Assembly: GCF_018131015.1 (NCBI RefSeq)
Contig: NZ_JAFCJJ010000026.1
Span: 22,791-86,790, forward strand
DNA: 64,000 nucleotides
Reading direction: 5' to 3'
Source of the DNA: Bradyrhizobium diazoefficiens
Lineage (GTDB): Bacteria; Pseudomonadota; Alphaproteobacteria; Rhizobiales; Xanthobacteraceae
Position 1 is the first letter of the stretch; each line of letters begins with the position of its first letter. This document shows positions 39,971 to 56,082 of this stretch, in pieces. The notes below the pieces were generated by a model. The model was not told the origin of the DNA. It was given only the letters and a program-made list of their open reading frames with translations, and did not search any database. A program made the translations under genes and the position numbers.

Positions 39971-40046
39971 TACTTTTGTAACCATCTGCTAAGGCTTTCT
40001 TTCCTGTTCATGCGTCAATCTGCCGCCTTCGGCTGAGACAGGCGCC

Positions 40047-41291
40047 ATGCGGTACACGGATATTGCCATCATTGGCGGCGGACTTGCCGGCTCGACCGCC
40101 GCAGCCATGCTCGGCCGCGCCGGCATTCCGGCGATCCTGATCGACCCGCACGACACCTATCCGGCGGATTTCCGCGTCGAGAAACTCAGCGGCGGCGTCC
40201 AGCTCGAGCGATTCCTGCGGACCGGAATCGCAGAATCGGTGCTGCGCCGCGCGACCTTTACCGGCGAGAACTGGATCGCCCGCTTCGGCCGTCTGCTCGA
40301 CAAAGCGCCGAGCCGGCAGTTCAACATCCTCTACGATTCCCTCGTCAACGCGATCCGCGACGAAATCCCCGAAGACGTCACGCGGGTCTGGGCCAAGGCG
40401 GTGTCGGTGGCAACCGGCCCCGAGCGCCAGCAGATCGTGCTCTCCAGCGGCGAGACGATTTCGGCCCGCCTGGTCGTACTCGCCAACGGGCTGAATGTCG
40501 GCCTGCGCCACCAGCTCGGCATCGAGCGCAGGATCATCAGCGCCTGCCACTCGATCTCGGTCGGATTCGACGTCGCGCCGGCCGGACGGAATTCGTTCGA
40601 TTTCCCGGCGCTGACCTATTTTTCGGAGCGGCCGGGCGACCGGATTCCCTACATCTCGCTGTTCCCGATCGGCCCACGGATGCGCGCCAATTTGTTCGTC
40701 TATCGCAGCTTCGACGATCCCTGGCTGGGCGAGTTGCGTCGCGCGCCGGCCGCAACGCTCGACGCCGCGCTGCCGCGGCTCAAGCGCATCACGGGGGCCT
40801 TCGATATCCAGGGGGAGATGAAGATCCGCCCGGTCGATCTCTATGAGAACGACGCCCGCCATCAACCCGGCGTCGTGCTGGTGGGCGATGCGTTCGCGAC
40901 CTCCTGCCCGGTCGCCGGCACCGGCTGCGACAAGGTGTTCACCGACGTCGAGCGGCTCTGCAACGTCTACATCCCGCATTGGCTCGCCTCCGACGGGATG
41001 GAGGCGGACAAGATCGCTGCCTTCTATGCCGACCCGGTCAAGCGGGCCTGCGATGAATGGTCGGCGGCCAAGGCGTTCGACTTCCGCGCGGTTTCGACCG
41101 CGACCAGTCCGTACTGGACCGCGCAGCGTTGGGCGCGCTTCCTCGCCTGGTCGGCGCAGGGACTGTTGCGGCCGCTGGGCGGTGCGTTCGACCTGGAGCC
41201 GAACCTGCTCGGTCACTCCTCCTCGTCGTCGTCCTCGTCATCCTCGTCGAGGTCGTCTTCGTCGTCATCATCGCTGTCGTCGTCGGCCTGA
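40047..41291 (+). CDS. FAD-dependent monooxygenase-like oxidoreductase
   Basis: The 414-residue protein has the dinucleotide-binding start IAIIGGGLAGSTAAAMLGRA, an acid-ended strand ILIDPHD, and the FAD-ribityl motif GVVLVGDAFATSCPVAGTGC, all typical of the PHBH/geranylgeranyl-reductase/halogenase fold. It probably oxidises or reduces a small aromatic or isoprenoid-like substrate; no specificity can be assigned. The last 26 residues are almost pure serine, because the gene runs into the 3' end of the convergent ABC transporter gene on the other strand. Without that tail the protein would end near LEPNLLG. It is the only plus-strand gene among the genes between 16.6 and 59.5 kb. Confidence 0.85.
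   Translation: MRYTDIAIIGGGLAGSTAAAMLGRAGIPAILIDPHDTYPADFRVEKLSGGVQLERFLRTGIAESVLRRATFTGENWIARFGRLLDKAPSRQFNILYDSLVNAIRDEIPEDVTRVWAKAVSVATGPERQQIVLSSGETISARLVVLANGLNVGLRHQLGIERRIISACHSISVGFDVAPAGRNSFDFPALTYFSERPGDRIPYISLFPIGPRMRANLFVYRSFDDPWLGELRRAPAATLDAALPRLKRITGAFDIQGEMKIRPVDLYENDARHQPGVVLVGDAFATSCPVAGTGCDKVFTDVERLCNVYIPHWLASDGMEADKIAAFYADPVKRACDEWSAAKAFDFRAVSTATSPYWTAQRWARFLAWSAQGLLRPLGGAFDLEPNLLGHSSSSSSSSSSSRSSSSSSSLSSSA
41213..41291. repeat. Low-complexity convergent overlap: poly-Ser on plus, poly-Asp/Glu on minus
   Basis: A GTC/CTC/TCG-type trinucleotide tract is read as Ser codons in the plus-strand oxidoreductase gene and as GAC/GAT/GAG codons in the minus-strand transporter gene. 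Both stop codons lie at opposite ends of this 79-bp tract. Trinucleotide tracts like this are prone to slippage, so lengths may vary between strains. Confidence 0.9.
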
Positions 41292-43234
41292 GCGGCTGCG
41301 CCGTGCGGCTGGTGGATCTGGTCGTTCCACAGCTTGCGATAGGTGCCGTTCAGGGCAAGCAGTTCGGCGTGCGAGCCGCGCTCGATCGCCCTGCCCCCTG
41401 AAATCACGATGATCTCGTCCATCTCGACCACCGAAGTCAGGCGGTGGGTCGACCAGATCATGGTGCGGCCCCTGGCGAGCTTCAGCAGCGTGCGGTTGAT
41501 CGCGGCCTCCGTGGTCTGGTCCAGCGCCGAGGTCGCCTCGTCGAGCAGCAGCACGGACGGATTGCGGATGATCGCGCGCGCGATCGCGATGCGCTGGCGC
41601 TGGCCGCCCGACAGGGTATCGCCGCGCTCGCCGACAGGCGTGTCGTAGCGCTGCGGCAGGCTCATGATGTAGCGATGGATCTCGGCCTTCCTGGCCGCTT
41701 CCTCCACCTCCTCGTCGGTGGCGCCCTCCTTGCCGAGCCGGATGTTCTCGCGGATCGACATGTTGAACAGCATGTTCTCCTGGAACACGACCGCCATGCT
41801 CCGGCGCAGCGAATCCAGCGTCACCTTGCGGACGTCGACGCCGTCGATGGTGACGCGGCCCTCGTCCGGCACGTAGAGCCGCAGGATGAGATTGAGCAGC
41901 GTGCTCTTGCCGGAGCCCGACGGCCCGACCACCGCGATGCGCTTGCCGACATTGAGCTTGAGGCTGAGATTGTCCAGCACCGGCGTCTGGCTGCCCTCGT
42001 ACTGGAAGGTGACGTGGTCGAAGGTGATGTCGTTGGTGACGCGCGGCAGATCCGGCGCGCCGGGACGGTCGGCGCCGCGCGTCGGCTCGTCGAGCAGCTC
42101 CTGCATGTGGCGGATCGCGGCCGCAGACGAGATCGACACCGGGATGAAGTGCATCACATGGGCGATGTTGTAGGAGACCTCCCAGAACGCGCTCTCGAAG
42201 GTGACGAAGGTGCCGATGGTGATCTGGCCCTTGGTCGCCAGATAGGCGCCGATCGCCAGCACCACGAGGTGAAGCAACAGCACCGAGATCGTGACGGTCC
42301 GTTCCACCATGGTGGACAGGAACGTGGCGGCGGCGATCCTGTTGCGCGTCTCGTCGTTGCGGAAGGTGAAGAAGCCGAACATCTTGCGCTGCAGGCTGAA
42401 CGCCTTGATCACGGCCTGCGCCGCCACGTTCTCCTGCACCATGCCGAGCAGCGCGCTCTCGTTCTGCTTCTGCTCATAGTTGGCCTGCACCGCCTTCGGC
42501 GTGAGGATGCGCGGGCCGATCAGCGTGATCGGGAACACCAGCAGCGCGACCACCGCAAGCTGCCAGTTCAAAAACAGCATCAGGATGATGCCGGCGATCA
42601 GTTCCAGGAACGGCAGCGCCGCACTGTTGGCGAAGGTCTTCACCGACCCTTCGAAGGCCGAGAGGTCGACGGAGAAGCGCGACAGGATCTCGCCGCGCCT
42701 GGTGCGGCCGAAATAGGCCGCCGGCAGGTCCTGGACGTGCTCGAACAGGCGCTTGCGGACGTCGGAGATGACGCAGGCGGCGAGCCGCGCGTCCCAGCGC
42801 TCGTACCAGACCGCGACGATCGAGGTGAAGATGCCGGCGACCGCGAGCACGCCGAGGATCTTGTACAGCGCCTGGAAATCCTCCTCGCCGAGCGCGTCGT
42901 CGATGAGGAATTTCAGGCTAAGCGGCATGATGACGTTGAACAGCGTCTCGACGATGACACCGAACGCCACGAAGGACAGCATCCGCTTGTAGCTGGTCAG
43001 ATACGGCTTGACGAAGCCGAGGATGGTCGCGAGCGCGCCGGCGGCCTCGCGCGCGGTAAAGACGACGAGGTCCTCATCCTCATCGTCGTCATCGAGCTCC
43101 AGCTCGTCTTCCTCCTCGTCGTCCTCGTCACCCTCGTCGTCTTCGAGGTCCGGCTTGGCGAGCTTGTCCTCGAGCTCGGCCGCTTCTTCGGCGGCGAGCT
43201 TCTGTTTGTCGGGCGAAAGAGGCTTGGACGCCAT
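41213..43234 (-). CDS. ABC exporter (fused membrane and ATPase domains) with acidic termini
   Basis: The 673-residue protein is a half-size exporter. An acidic N-terminal segment (about 30-56, nearly all Asp/Glu) leads to six membrane helices from about residue 70. The ATPase domain has Walker A GPSGSGKSTLLNLI, signature LSGGQRQRIAIARA, Walker B VLLLDEATSALD and the switch His in STHRLTSV. The C-terminus is again a run of about 24 Asp/Glu/Ser residues, encoded opposite the poly-serine tail of the convergent gene. It should work as a homodimer exporting a hydrophobic or peptide substrate. It lies 134 bp after the FAD/methyltransferase gene on the same strand. Confidence 0.92.
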   Translation of the reverse strand: MASKPLSPDKQKLAAEEAAELEDKLAKPDLEDDEGDEDDEEEDELELDDDDEDEDLVVFTAREAAGALATILGFVKPYLTSYKRMLSFVAFGVIVETLFNVIMPLSLKFLIDDALGEEDFQALYKILGVLAVAGIFTSIVAVWYERWDARLAACVISDVRKRLFEHVQDLPAAYFGRTRRGEILSRFSVDLSAFEGSVKTFANSAALPFLELIAGIILMLFLNWQLAVVALLVFPITLIGPRILTPKAVQANYEQKQNESALLGMVQENVAAQAVIKAFSLQRKMFGFFTFRNDETRNRIAAATFLSTMVERTVTISVLLLHLVVLAIGAYLATKGQITIGTFVTFESAFWEVSYNIAHVMHFIPVSISSAAAIRHMQELLDEPTRGADRPGAPDLPRVTNDITFDHVTFQYEGSQTPVLDNLSLKLNVGKRIAVVGPSGSGKSTLLNLILRLYVPDEGRVTIDGVDVRKVTLDSLRRSMAVVFQENMLFNMSIRENIRLGKEGATDEEVEEAARKAEIHRYIMSLPQRYDTPVGERGDTLSGGQRQRIAIARAIIRNPSVLLLDEATSALDQTTEAAINRTLLKLARGRTMIWSTHRLTSVVEMDEIIVISGGRAIERGSHAELLALNGTYRKLWNDQIHQPHGAAAQADDDSDDDDEDDLDEDDEDDDEEE

Positions 43235-43368
43235 GAAACCAACCGATGCTGACGGCCGGCATGACCGCAGAGAAGCAGGACATAGCGGCAGGCCGCTACT
43301 GCACCTGAGTCTATGCGATCAGGACGAATTCGGCAAAGCAATTGGCGAATTCGCCCGCGATCCAGCGG

Positions 43369-45429
43369 CTAGTCGTCGTCCTCGTCCTCGACCTTGTCGA
43401 AGAAGGAATAGCGCAAGCTATCGGCGTCGGCGTACCACTGCCCCGGCCCCTTGTTGGCGGCGAGCGTCGCCGCCCAGAGCTCGTCGGTGCAGTCCTTGCG
43501 GTGCATCGCGAGGTCGAAGCCGTTGCCGAAGAACAGCTCGGACCATTCCCACCAGGTGCCGAGCTTCCTGACGCCGCGCAAGAGGTCGTAGCGGTCGACC
43601 AGCGCCGGAGCCATGTCGGAGGTGATCGAGCCGAACACGAGCCCGGTGCTGACCACGCGGTTCAGCTCCTTGATGGCGCGGCCCACCTGCTTGGGGGCAA
43701 CATGGCAGAGGCTCGTCTCGAACACGAAGTCGAACTCGCCGTCCTTGAACGGCATGTCGGTGATCGAGCCGAGCTTGTTGTACTTCTTCAGCGCCTTCGG
43801 CGTCTGGGCATGGATGGTGCGGTTGTTCTCGATGCCCCAGGCGTCGATGCCGCGCTCGCGCAGCGCGCCGACCAATTCGCCGCTGGCCGAGCCCGCAACC
43901 AGAAGCCTTGCGCCCTTCACCTTGCCCCAGACGATGCCGATCAGCCTGGTCAGATAGTCGGGATCGGTGAAATGCTGCCAGGCCTCGCTATAGGGGCCGA
44001 GGCCGCGGTAGTTGGCGAAATAGTCGCGGTCGATCTTGTCGGACAGCGGCTTGCCGCCCTGCGCGCGCGCGCGGCGCAGGCGCATCATCTCGGTCAGGAT
44101 GATGTCGGTCGCCGCATCCGAGGAGTCGAGCAGCCCGTTCAGCGTCGAGTCGAACAAATAGTCGCCGACCAGAACGATGCCGGGGTGCTCCTTCGGCTCG
44201 GGCCGGTGGTTGGTCATGACGTCGCGCACGGGCAGCCCGCCCGGAATCGCGTTCACCGACGACAGCCAGCGATGGATCTTGCCTTCCATGAAATGCGCCC
44301 GCGCATCACCAAAGGAGGCCGGCAGCGATTTCAGCGCGGCGTCGATCAGCTCCTGGTCGGAGAGATTGGCGAAGGCGAGCGCGTCGGAGCCGGGAATGAG
44401 CCAGTTCAGCACGCCGTGGCGGCCGACGTCGTGGCGAGCGCCCTCGTTGTAGACGCAGCAGCCGCCGAAGGCCTCCGACATGAACCAGGCGCCGGGAATC
44501 CGGTCGCCCCAGAACGGCGTGTCGAACAGGATCGAGACACGCAGATAGTGCGCCGGACGGTCGAAATAGGCGACGTGCTTGACCATCGACTTGCGCAGCT
44601 GCTCGCCCTCCCAGCCGACGGTGGCGAGCCAGGAATGCGGCAGGCAGACCAGCACGAGGTCGAAGTCGCGCGTCTCCGGCCCCTTGCCGTTCATCATCTT
44701 GAGCTGGTAGCGCCCGGTCGGCGCCTTGCCGACGGCGAGCACGCGATGATTGAGCTGGATGTCGGCGTTCACCTCCGACTGCAGGCATTCGATCAGCTGC
44801 TCGTTGCCGTTCTGGATGGAATAGAGGCCAATATAGCCGTCGACATCCATCAGATAGTTCTTGAGCGCGTTGAGGCCGTTGGTGTTGTGGCTCTCGGTGG
44901 CGATATCGGAGCGCGCCATCACCTTGAAGAAGCGCTTTGCGGTCTCGTCCTCGACCTCCTCGTCGAGCACCTGCTCGGCGGTCTTGTAGGCCCAGGGGTT
45001 CTCGTTGTCGTGCGCGCCGACGCCTTCGTAATATTCGACCGGCGACATCACCTCGGTGCAGCGCTTGCGGAACGCCTCGATCGCCTCCGCGGTCTTGGCG
45101 CCGTATCGCTTGCGCATGCCGGCGACGTCATTGAGTATCTCGCCGCCGAACTGCACATGCTCGGCATCCATCGGAATGGTCTGCAGGCCGAAATGCTGGA
45201 CCAGCTCGCGCAGCGGATCGGGGCCCGTCATCGAGTAATCATAGATCTCGGCAACGCCGGCCTCGTACATCGCCGGCGCCGAGTCGAACTTGCGCGTGAC
45301 GATCTTGCCGCCGAGCCGGTCGGATGCCTCGTAGATGGTGATGCGGCAGAGATCGCCGAGTTTGCGCTTCAGATACCAGGCGCTCATCAGCCCGCCCGGG
45401 CCGCCGCCTACGATTGCGAGGTCAAGCAT
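43369..45429 (-). CDS. FAD/NAD(P)-dependent oxidoreductase fused to a SAM-dependent methyltransferase
   Basis: The 686-residue protein has an amine-oxidase-like flavoprotein part at 1 to about 430: LAIVGGGPGGLMSAWYLKRK, then ITIYEASDRLGGKIVTRKF, and later HPGIVLVGDYLFDSTLNGLL as the second FAD motif. A class-I methyltransferase-like part follows (about 490-650), with ARLLVAGSASGELVGALRER as motif I and FDFVFETSLCHVAPKQVGRA further on. It could oxidise a substrate and then methylate it. The start at 45429 begins the Rossmann strand; longer frames have no family similarity. It follows the rpoC terminator on the same strand and precedes the ABC exporter. Product and substrate are unknown. Confidence 0.85.
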   Translation of the reverse strand: MLDLAIVGGGPGGLMSAWYLKRKLGDLCRITIYEASDRLGGKIVTRKFDSAPAMYEAGVAEIYDYSMTGPDPLRELVQHFGLQTIPMDAEHVQFGGEILNDVAGMRKRYGAKTAEAIEAFRKRCTEVMSPVEYYEGVGAHDNENPWAYKTAEQVLDEEVEDETAKRFFKVMARSDIATESHNTNGLNALKNYLMDVDGYIGLYSIQNGNEQLIECLQSEVNADIQLNHRVLAVGKAPTGRYQLKMMNGKGPETRDFDLVLVCLPHSWLATVGWEGEQLRKSMVKHVAYFDRPAHYLRVSILFDTPFWGDRIPGAWFMSEAFGGCCVYNEGARHDVGRHGVLNWLIPGSDALAFANLSDQELIDAALKSLPASFGDARAHFMEGKIHRWLSSVNAIPGGLPVRDVMTNHRPEPKEHPGIVLVGDYLFDSTLNGLLDSSDAATDIILTEMMRLRRARAQGGKPLSDKIDRDYFANYRGLGPYSEAWQHFTDPDYLTRLIGIVWGKVKGARLLVAGSASGELVGALRERGIDAWGIENNRTIHAQTPKALKKYNKLGSITDMPFKDGEFDFVFETSLCHVAPKQVGRAIKELNRVVSTGLVFGSITSDMAPALVDRYDLLRGVRKLGTWWEWSELFFGNGFDLAMHRKDCTDELWAATLAANKGPGQWYADADSLRYSFFDKVEDEDDD

Positions 45430-45565
45430 GTCAGTTCCGTGGTCTCCGGCCCTGCCCCCGTCACGGGGTCCCACCGGTCTAAGCCGTCCTAGCAGAAGCG
45501 CTTTTCAGCCTGAAGGAAAGATGAACAAAGGTTGATCCCGCACCGCAGCAGGCAAAGATAGCAGC

Positions 45566-45594
45566 AAAAAGGCCGGCTCACGCCGGCCTTTTCG
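45566..45594 (-). terminator. Intrinsic terminator after rpoC
   Basis: On the minus strand AAGGCCGGC-GTGA-GCCGGCCTT (45590 to 45569) forms a perfect 9-bp stem with a GTGA loop and is followed by five Ts in total at the stem end. It lies 35 bp after the rpoC stop codon and separates the rpoBC transcript from the FAD/methyltransferase gene. Confidence 0.9.
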
Positions 45595-45624
45595 ATTGTC
45601 CTCGGTAGTCCTACCGATGAACCA

Positions 45625-49821
<4,197 letters not shown>

Positions 49822-49950
49822 CGTCTTCTCCTCGCGTACCGGTCGCCTCCGGCCGCAAATTCGAAAATCACTCGATCGGGGCGCCCTGCCCTCAAGGCAT
49901 CGGGAGGGGCGCCAATGCCCGGCCGCGCAGGCCGGGCATGAAAGGTCGTG

Positions 49951-54069
<4,119 letters not shown>

Positions 54070-54550
54070 CGTGGCCTCTCATTTCGGCGCCCTTCCGGGC
54101 GCGCCATCCAGGACGCGGCTGCCACCGCTCCCCGGGTTGAATTTTTCGAACCCGCTTTGGGGGCCGGAAATCCAGTTTCAGGCAGGAATGTCCTGAATCT
54201 GTTCTTCAGACCTTCAAAACGCAAAACGACGCGCGGGGCGCAAAAGCGCGCCCGCCCGTCACATCGATCGTCTTCACGGACTGCAAAAGCCCGAAATAGC
54301 CTGCTCTCCCAGCGGCTTACAGGGAACCTGGCCTCCCTGCCGCCGCGCTTTCGTGCTGCCGACCCGATATGGGGCGACAATAGTGGAGATTCGAGGGGTA
54401 AACCCTCAAATCCCCACACTTTTTCGTGTTCGGCCTGCGTCGGGACGATCCGTCGCACGCCTTTTGCATCCGGCCTGCCCTTTGAGGGGGCGGACCTAGA
54501 TCCCGGGTCTCGCCTCAAGGCGCCCCCGGGATCCCGCCAGTAAGCAGTGC
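54070..54550 (-). other. rplL-rpoB intergenic region
   Basis: This 481-bp spacer has no credible gene. It begins, in transcription order, with a large GC hairpin 17 bp after rplL (separate entry). The rest includes a GGGTTTACCC palindrome around 54400 and a C/T-rich stretch before rpoB. I could not find a convincing TTGAC-type promoter, so rpoBC may depend mainly on readthrough from rplJL. Confidence 0.7.
54499..54533 (-). promoter_or_regulatory. Attenuator-like or processing hairpin between rplL and rpoB
   Basis: GATCCCGGG (54499-54507) pairs perfectly with CCCGGGATC (54525-54533), and inside it CGCCT (54511-54515) pairs with AGGCG (54518-54522). No T-run follows on the minus strand, so it is not a plain intrinsic terminator. 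In E. coli a partial terminator and an RNase III site lie in the same place and lower rpoBC relative to L7/L12. Confidence 0.65.
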
Positions 54551-54928
54551 TTACTTGAGCTCGACCTTCGCGCCAGCCTTCTCGAGCTGGGCCTTGATCT
54601 TGTCGGCTTCGTCCTTGTTCACGCCTTCCTTGACAGGCTTCGGCGCGCCCTCGACGAGGTCCTTGGCTTCCTTCAGGCCGAGACCGGTGATGGCGCGGAC
54701 TTCCTTGATGACCTCGATCTTCTTGTCGCCGGAGGCGGCGAGCACGACCGTGAACTCGGTCTTCTCTTCCGCCGGAGCGGCGGCAGCGCCACCACCAGCC
54801 GGGCCGGCCACGGCGACAGCCGCGGCAGCCGAAACGCCCCACTTCTCTTCGAGGAGCTTCGCGAGTTCGGCAGCTTCGAGCACGGTGAGGCTCGAGAGGT
54901 CGTCAACGATCTTCTGCAAGTCAGCCAT
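54551..54928 (-). CDS. rplL: 50S ribosomal protein L7/L12
   Basis: The 125-residue protein has the dimerisation domain (VDDLSSLTVLEAAELAKLLE), an Ala/Gly/Pro-rich hinge around residues 35-55, and the factor-binding domain EKTEFTVVLAASGDKKIEVI with GLGLKEAKDLVEGAPKPVKE. It is the multicopy stalk protein that recruits EF-Tu and EF-G. It lies 54 bp after rplJ and before the rpoB hairpin. Confidence 0.98.
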   Translation of the reverse strand: MADLQKIVDDLSSLTVLEAAELAKLLEEKWGVSAAAAVAVAGPAGGGAAAAPAEEKTEFTVVLAASGDKKIEVIKEVRAITGLGLKEAKDLVEGAPKPVKEGVNKDEADKIKAQLEKAGAKVELK

Positions 54929-54982
54929 TGTTCAGTTTCCTTACGTGTATGTCTGGTTCGGGTTTGAGTTTTGCGAAGGGCG

Positions 54983-55501
54983 TCAGGCCGCTTCGCCCTT
55001 TGAGGCATGAGCCTGGATGACGCGCGCGAGCTTGCCCGCGGGCGCGTTGGCGAGCTGAGCGAGCTTGGTCGCCGGGGCCACGATGAGGCCGACGATCTTG
55101 CCGCGCAGCTCGTCAAGCGACGGCAGCGAGGCAAGCGCCTTCACGCCGTCGACATTCAGGACGGTCTTCCCCATCGAGCCGCCGACGATGACGAACTTTT
55201 CGTTCGCCTTGGCGAATTCGATGGCGACCTTTGGCGCCGCTACCGGATCGTTCGAAGTGGCGATCACGGTCGGTCCCTTCAGCATGGGGCCGATGGCAAC
55301 GACGTCAGTGCCTTCAAGAGCAATTTTGGCGAGACGGTTCTTCGAGACCTTCACCGAAGCGCCAGCCTGCTTCATCTGCATACGCAGCTTCTGCATCTGG
55401 GCGACGGTCAGGCCGGAATATTGAGCAACGACCGCGACGCTCGTGGTCTTGAAGACCCCATTGAGCTGTTCGACCGCCTCTTTTTTTGCCGCTCGTTCCA
55501 C
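54983..55501 (-). CDS. rplJ: 50S ribosomal protein L10, GTG start
   Basis: The 172-residue protein has ERAAKKEAVEQLNGVFKTTS, VVAQYSGLTVAQMQKLRMQM and the stalk-binding helix at the C-terminus. It anchors L7/L12 dimers on 23S rRNA and, with them, represses its own operon in E. coli. I choose GTG at 55501, preceded by GGAAAGAG at good spacing, which gives the usual alphaproteobacterial length. An in-frame ATG at 55528 would add nine residues and has no clear ribosome-binding site. Confidence 0.93.
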   Translation of the reverse strand: MERAAKKEAVEQLNGVFKTTSVAVVAQYSGLTVAQMQKLRMQMKQAGASVKVSKNRLAKIALEGTDVVAIGPMLKGPTVIATSNDPVAAPKVAIEFAKANEKFVIVGGSMGKTVLNVDGVKALASLPSLDELRGKIVGLIVAPATKLAQLANAPAGKLARVIQAHASKGEAA

Positions 55502-56082
55502 AGCAAGCTCTTTCCGGTTGGCGGTCATCGCGAAAGCGGGACCGCCGGGTTGCACCCATCGTCCCACCCAAAACCTGAACCTCGGGGCCAAAACCCTTCG
55601 GACACGCCGGGCAAGACGACAATTTAAAGCCTGCCCTCCGGGAGCCCCTTAAGGCCCACGGCGTGTCGAGGTCCGAACCAGACCCGTTTCGCAAGACAGC
55701 CCTAAAGCTGGTCACGAAGTGAAATCCGGTCTTCACCCGTCTATGCAGGCCATGCGATTAAGCCGTTGAGAAATCGAGATTTCCCGCGGGCGCCTGCAGT
55801 CTTGGACAGGACAAGGCCAGCCGGCGAACCGCCCGACCTCTGCCCGCACCCCACCAACCGACGGGTTTTCCTTCCTTTTCCGGGCAAATCCTTGCGGACG
55901 TCCTGAAAAGGAATGATCTCCTGTCTTGTCGGGTTTTCGGAATGCGTGCACGAACGCGCCAGCAGAGGCCGGCACGTCCGGAAGCGATTCTTTAACCGCT
56001 CCGGGCCTGCTTGCCAAGAGCAAAATTCGCACCAGTTCCAATCCGTTGCCGCCGAGGATTGACGCGGGCCGAAAGGGCCGAT
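55502..56082 (-). other. Long rplJ leader and upstream region
   Basis: This 581-bp stretch has no gene that I can support. It separates the inserted 2-hydroxyacid dehydrogenase from rplJ. Its downstream part contains a structured leader (separate entry). The rest includes purine-rich blocks on the minus strand near 55860-55920 but no clear promoter boxes. Confidence 0.6.
55601..55667 (-). promoter_or_regulatory. Structured rplJ leader, possible L10-L7/L12 target
   Basis: GACACGCCG (55601-55609) and CGGCGTGTC (55659-55667) form 9-bp arms that enclose smaller palindromes (a CTCCGGGAG-type hairpin and CCTTAAGG), 100-165 bases upstream of the rplJ start. In many bacteria L10 bound to L7/L12 represses translation by binding a structured leader in this place. 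The link to L10 is by position only. Confidence 0.5.

Larger units (their letters stand above)
39375..40046. other. Divergent regulatory region between rpsL and the FAD monooxygenase-like gene
   Basis: This 672-bp region has no credible gene. On the minus side it holds a promoter candidate for the str operon about 435-460 bp before rpsL. On the plus side it holds an AT-rich palindrome (39951-39970) before the oxidoreductase gene. Small frames in it lack ribosome-binding sites and family similarity. Confidence 0.7.

Noticed and set aside
43342..45492. 716-codon plus-strand frame opposite the FAD/methyltransferase fusion
   Set aside because: No recognisable fold; the minus strand has two clear FAD motifs and a methyltransferase motif.
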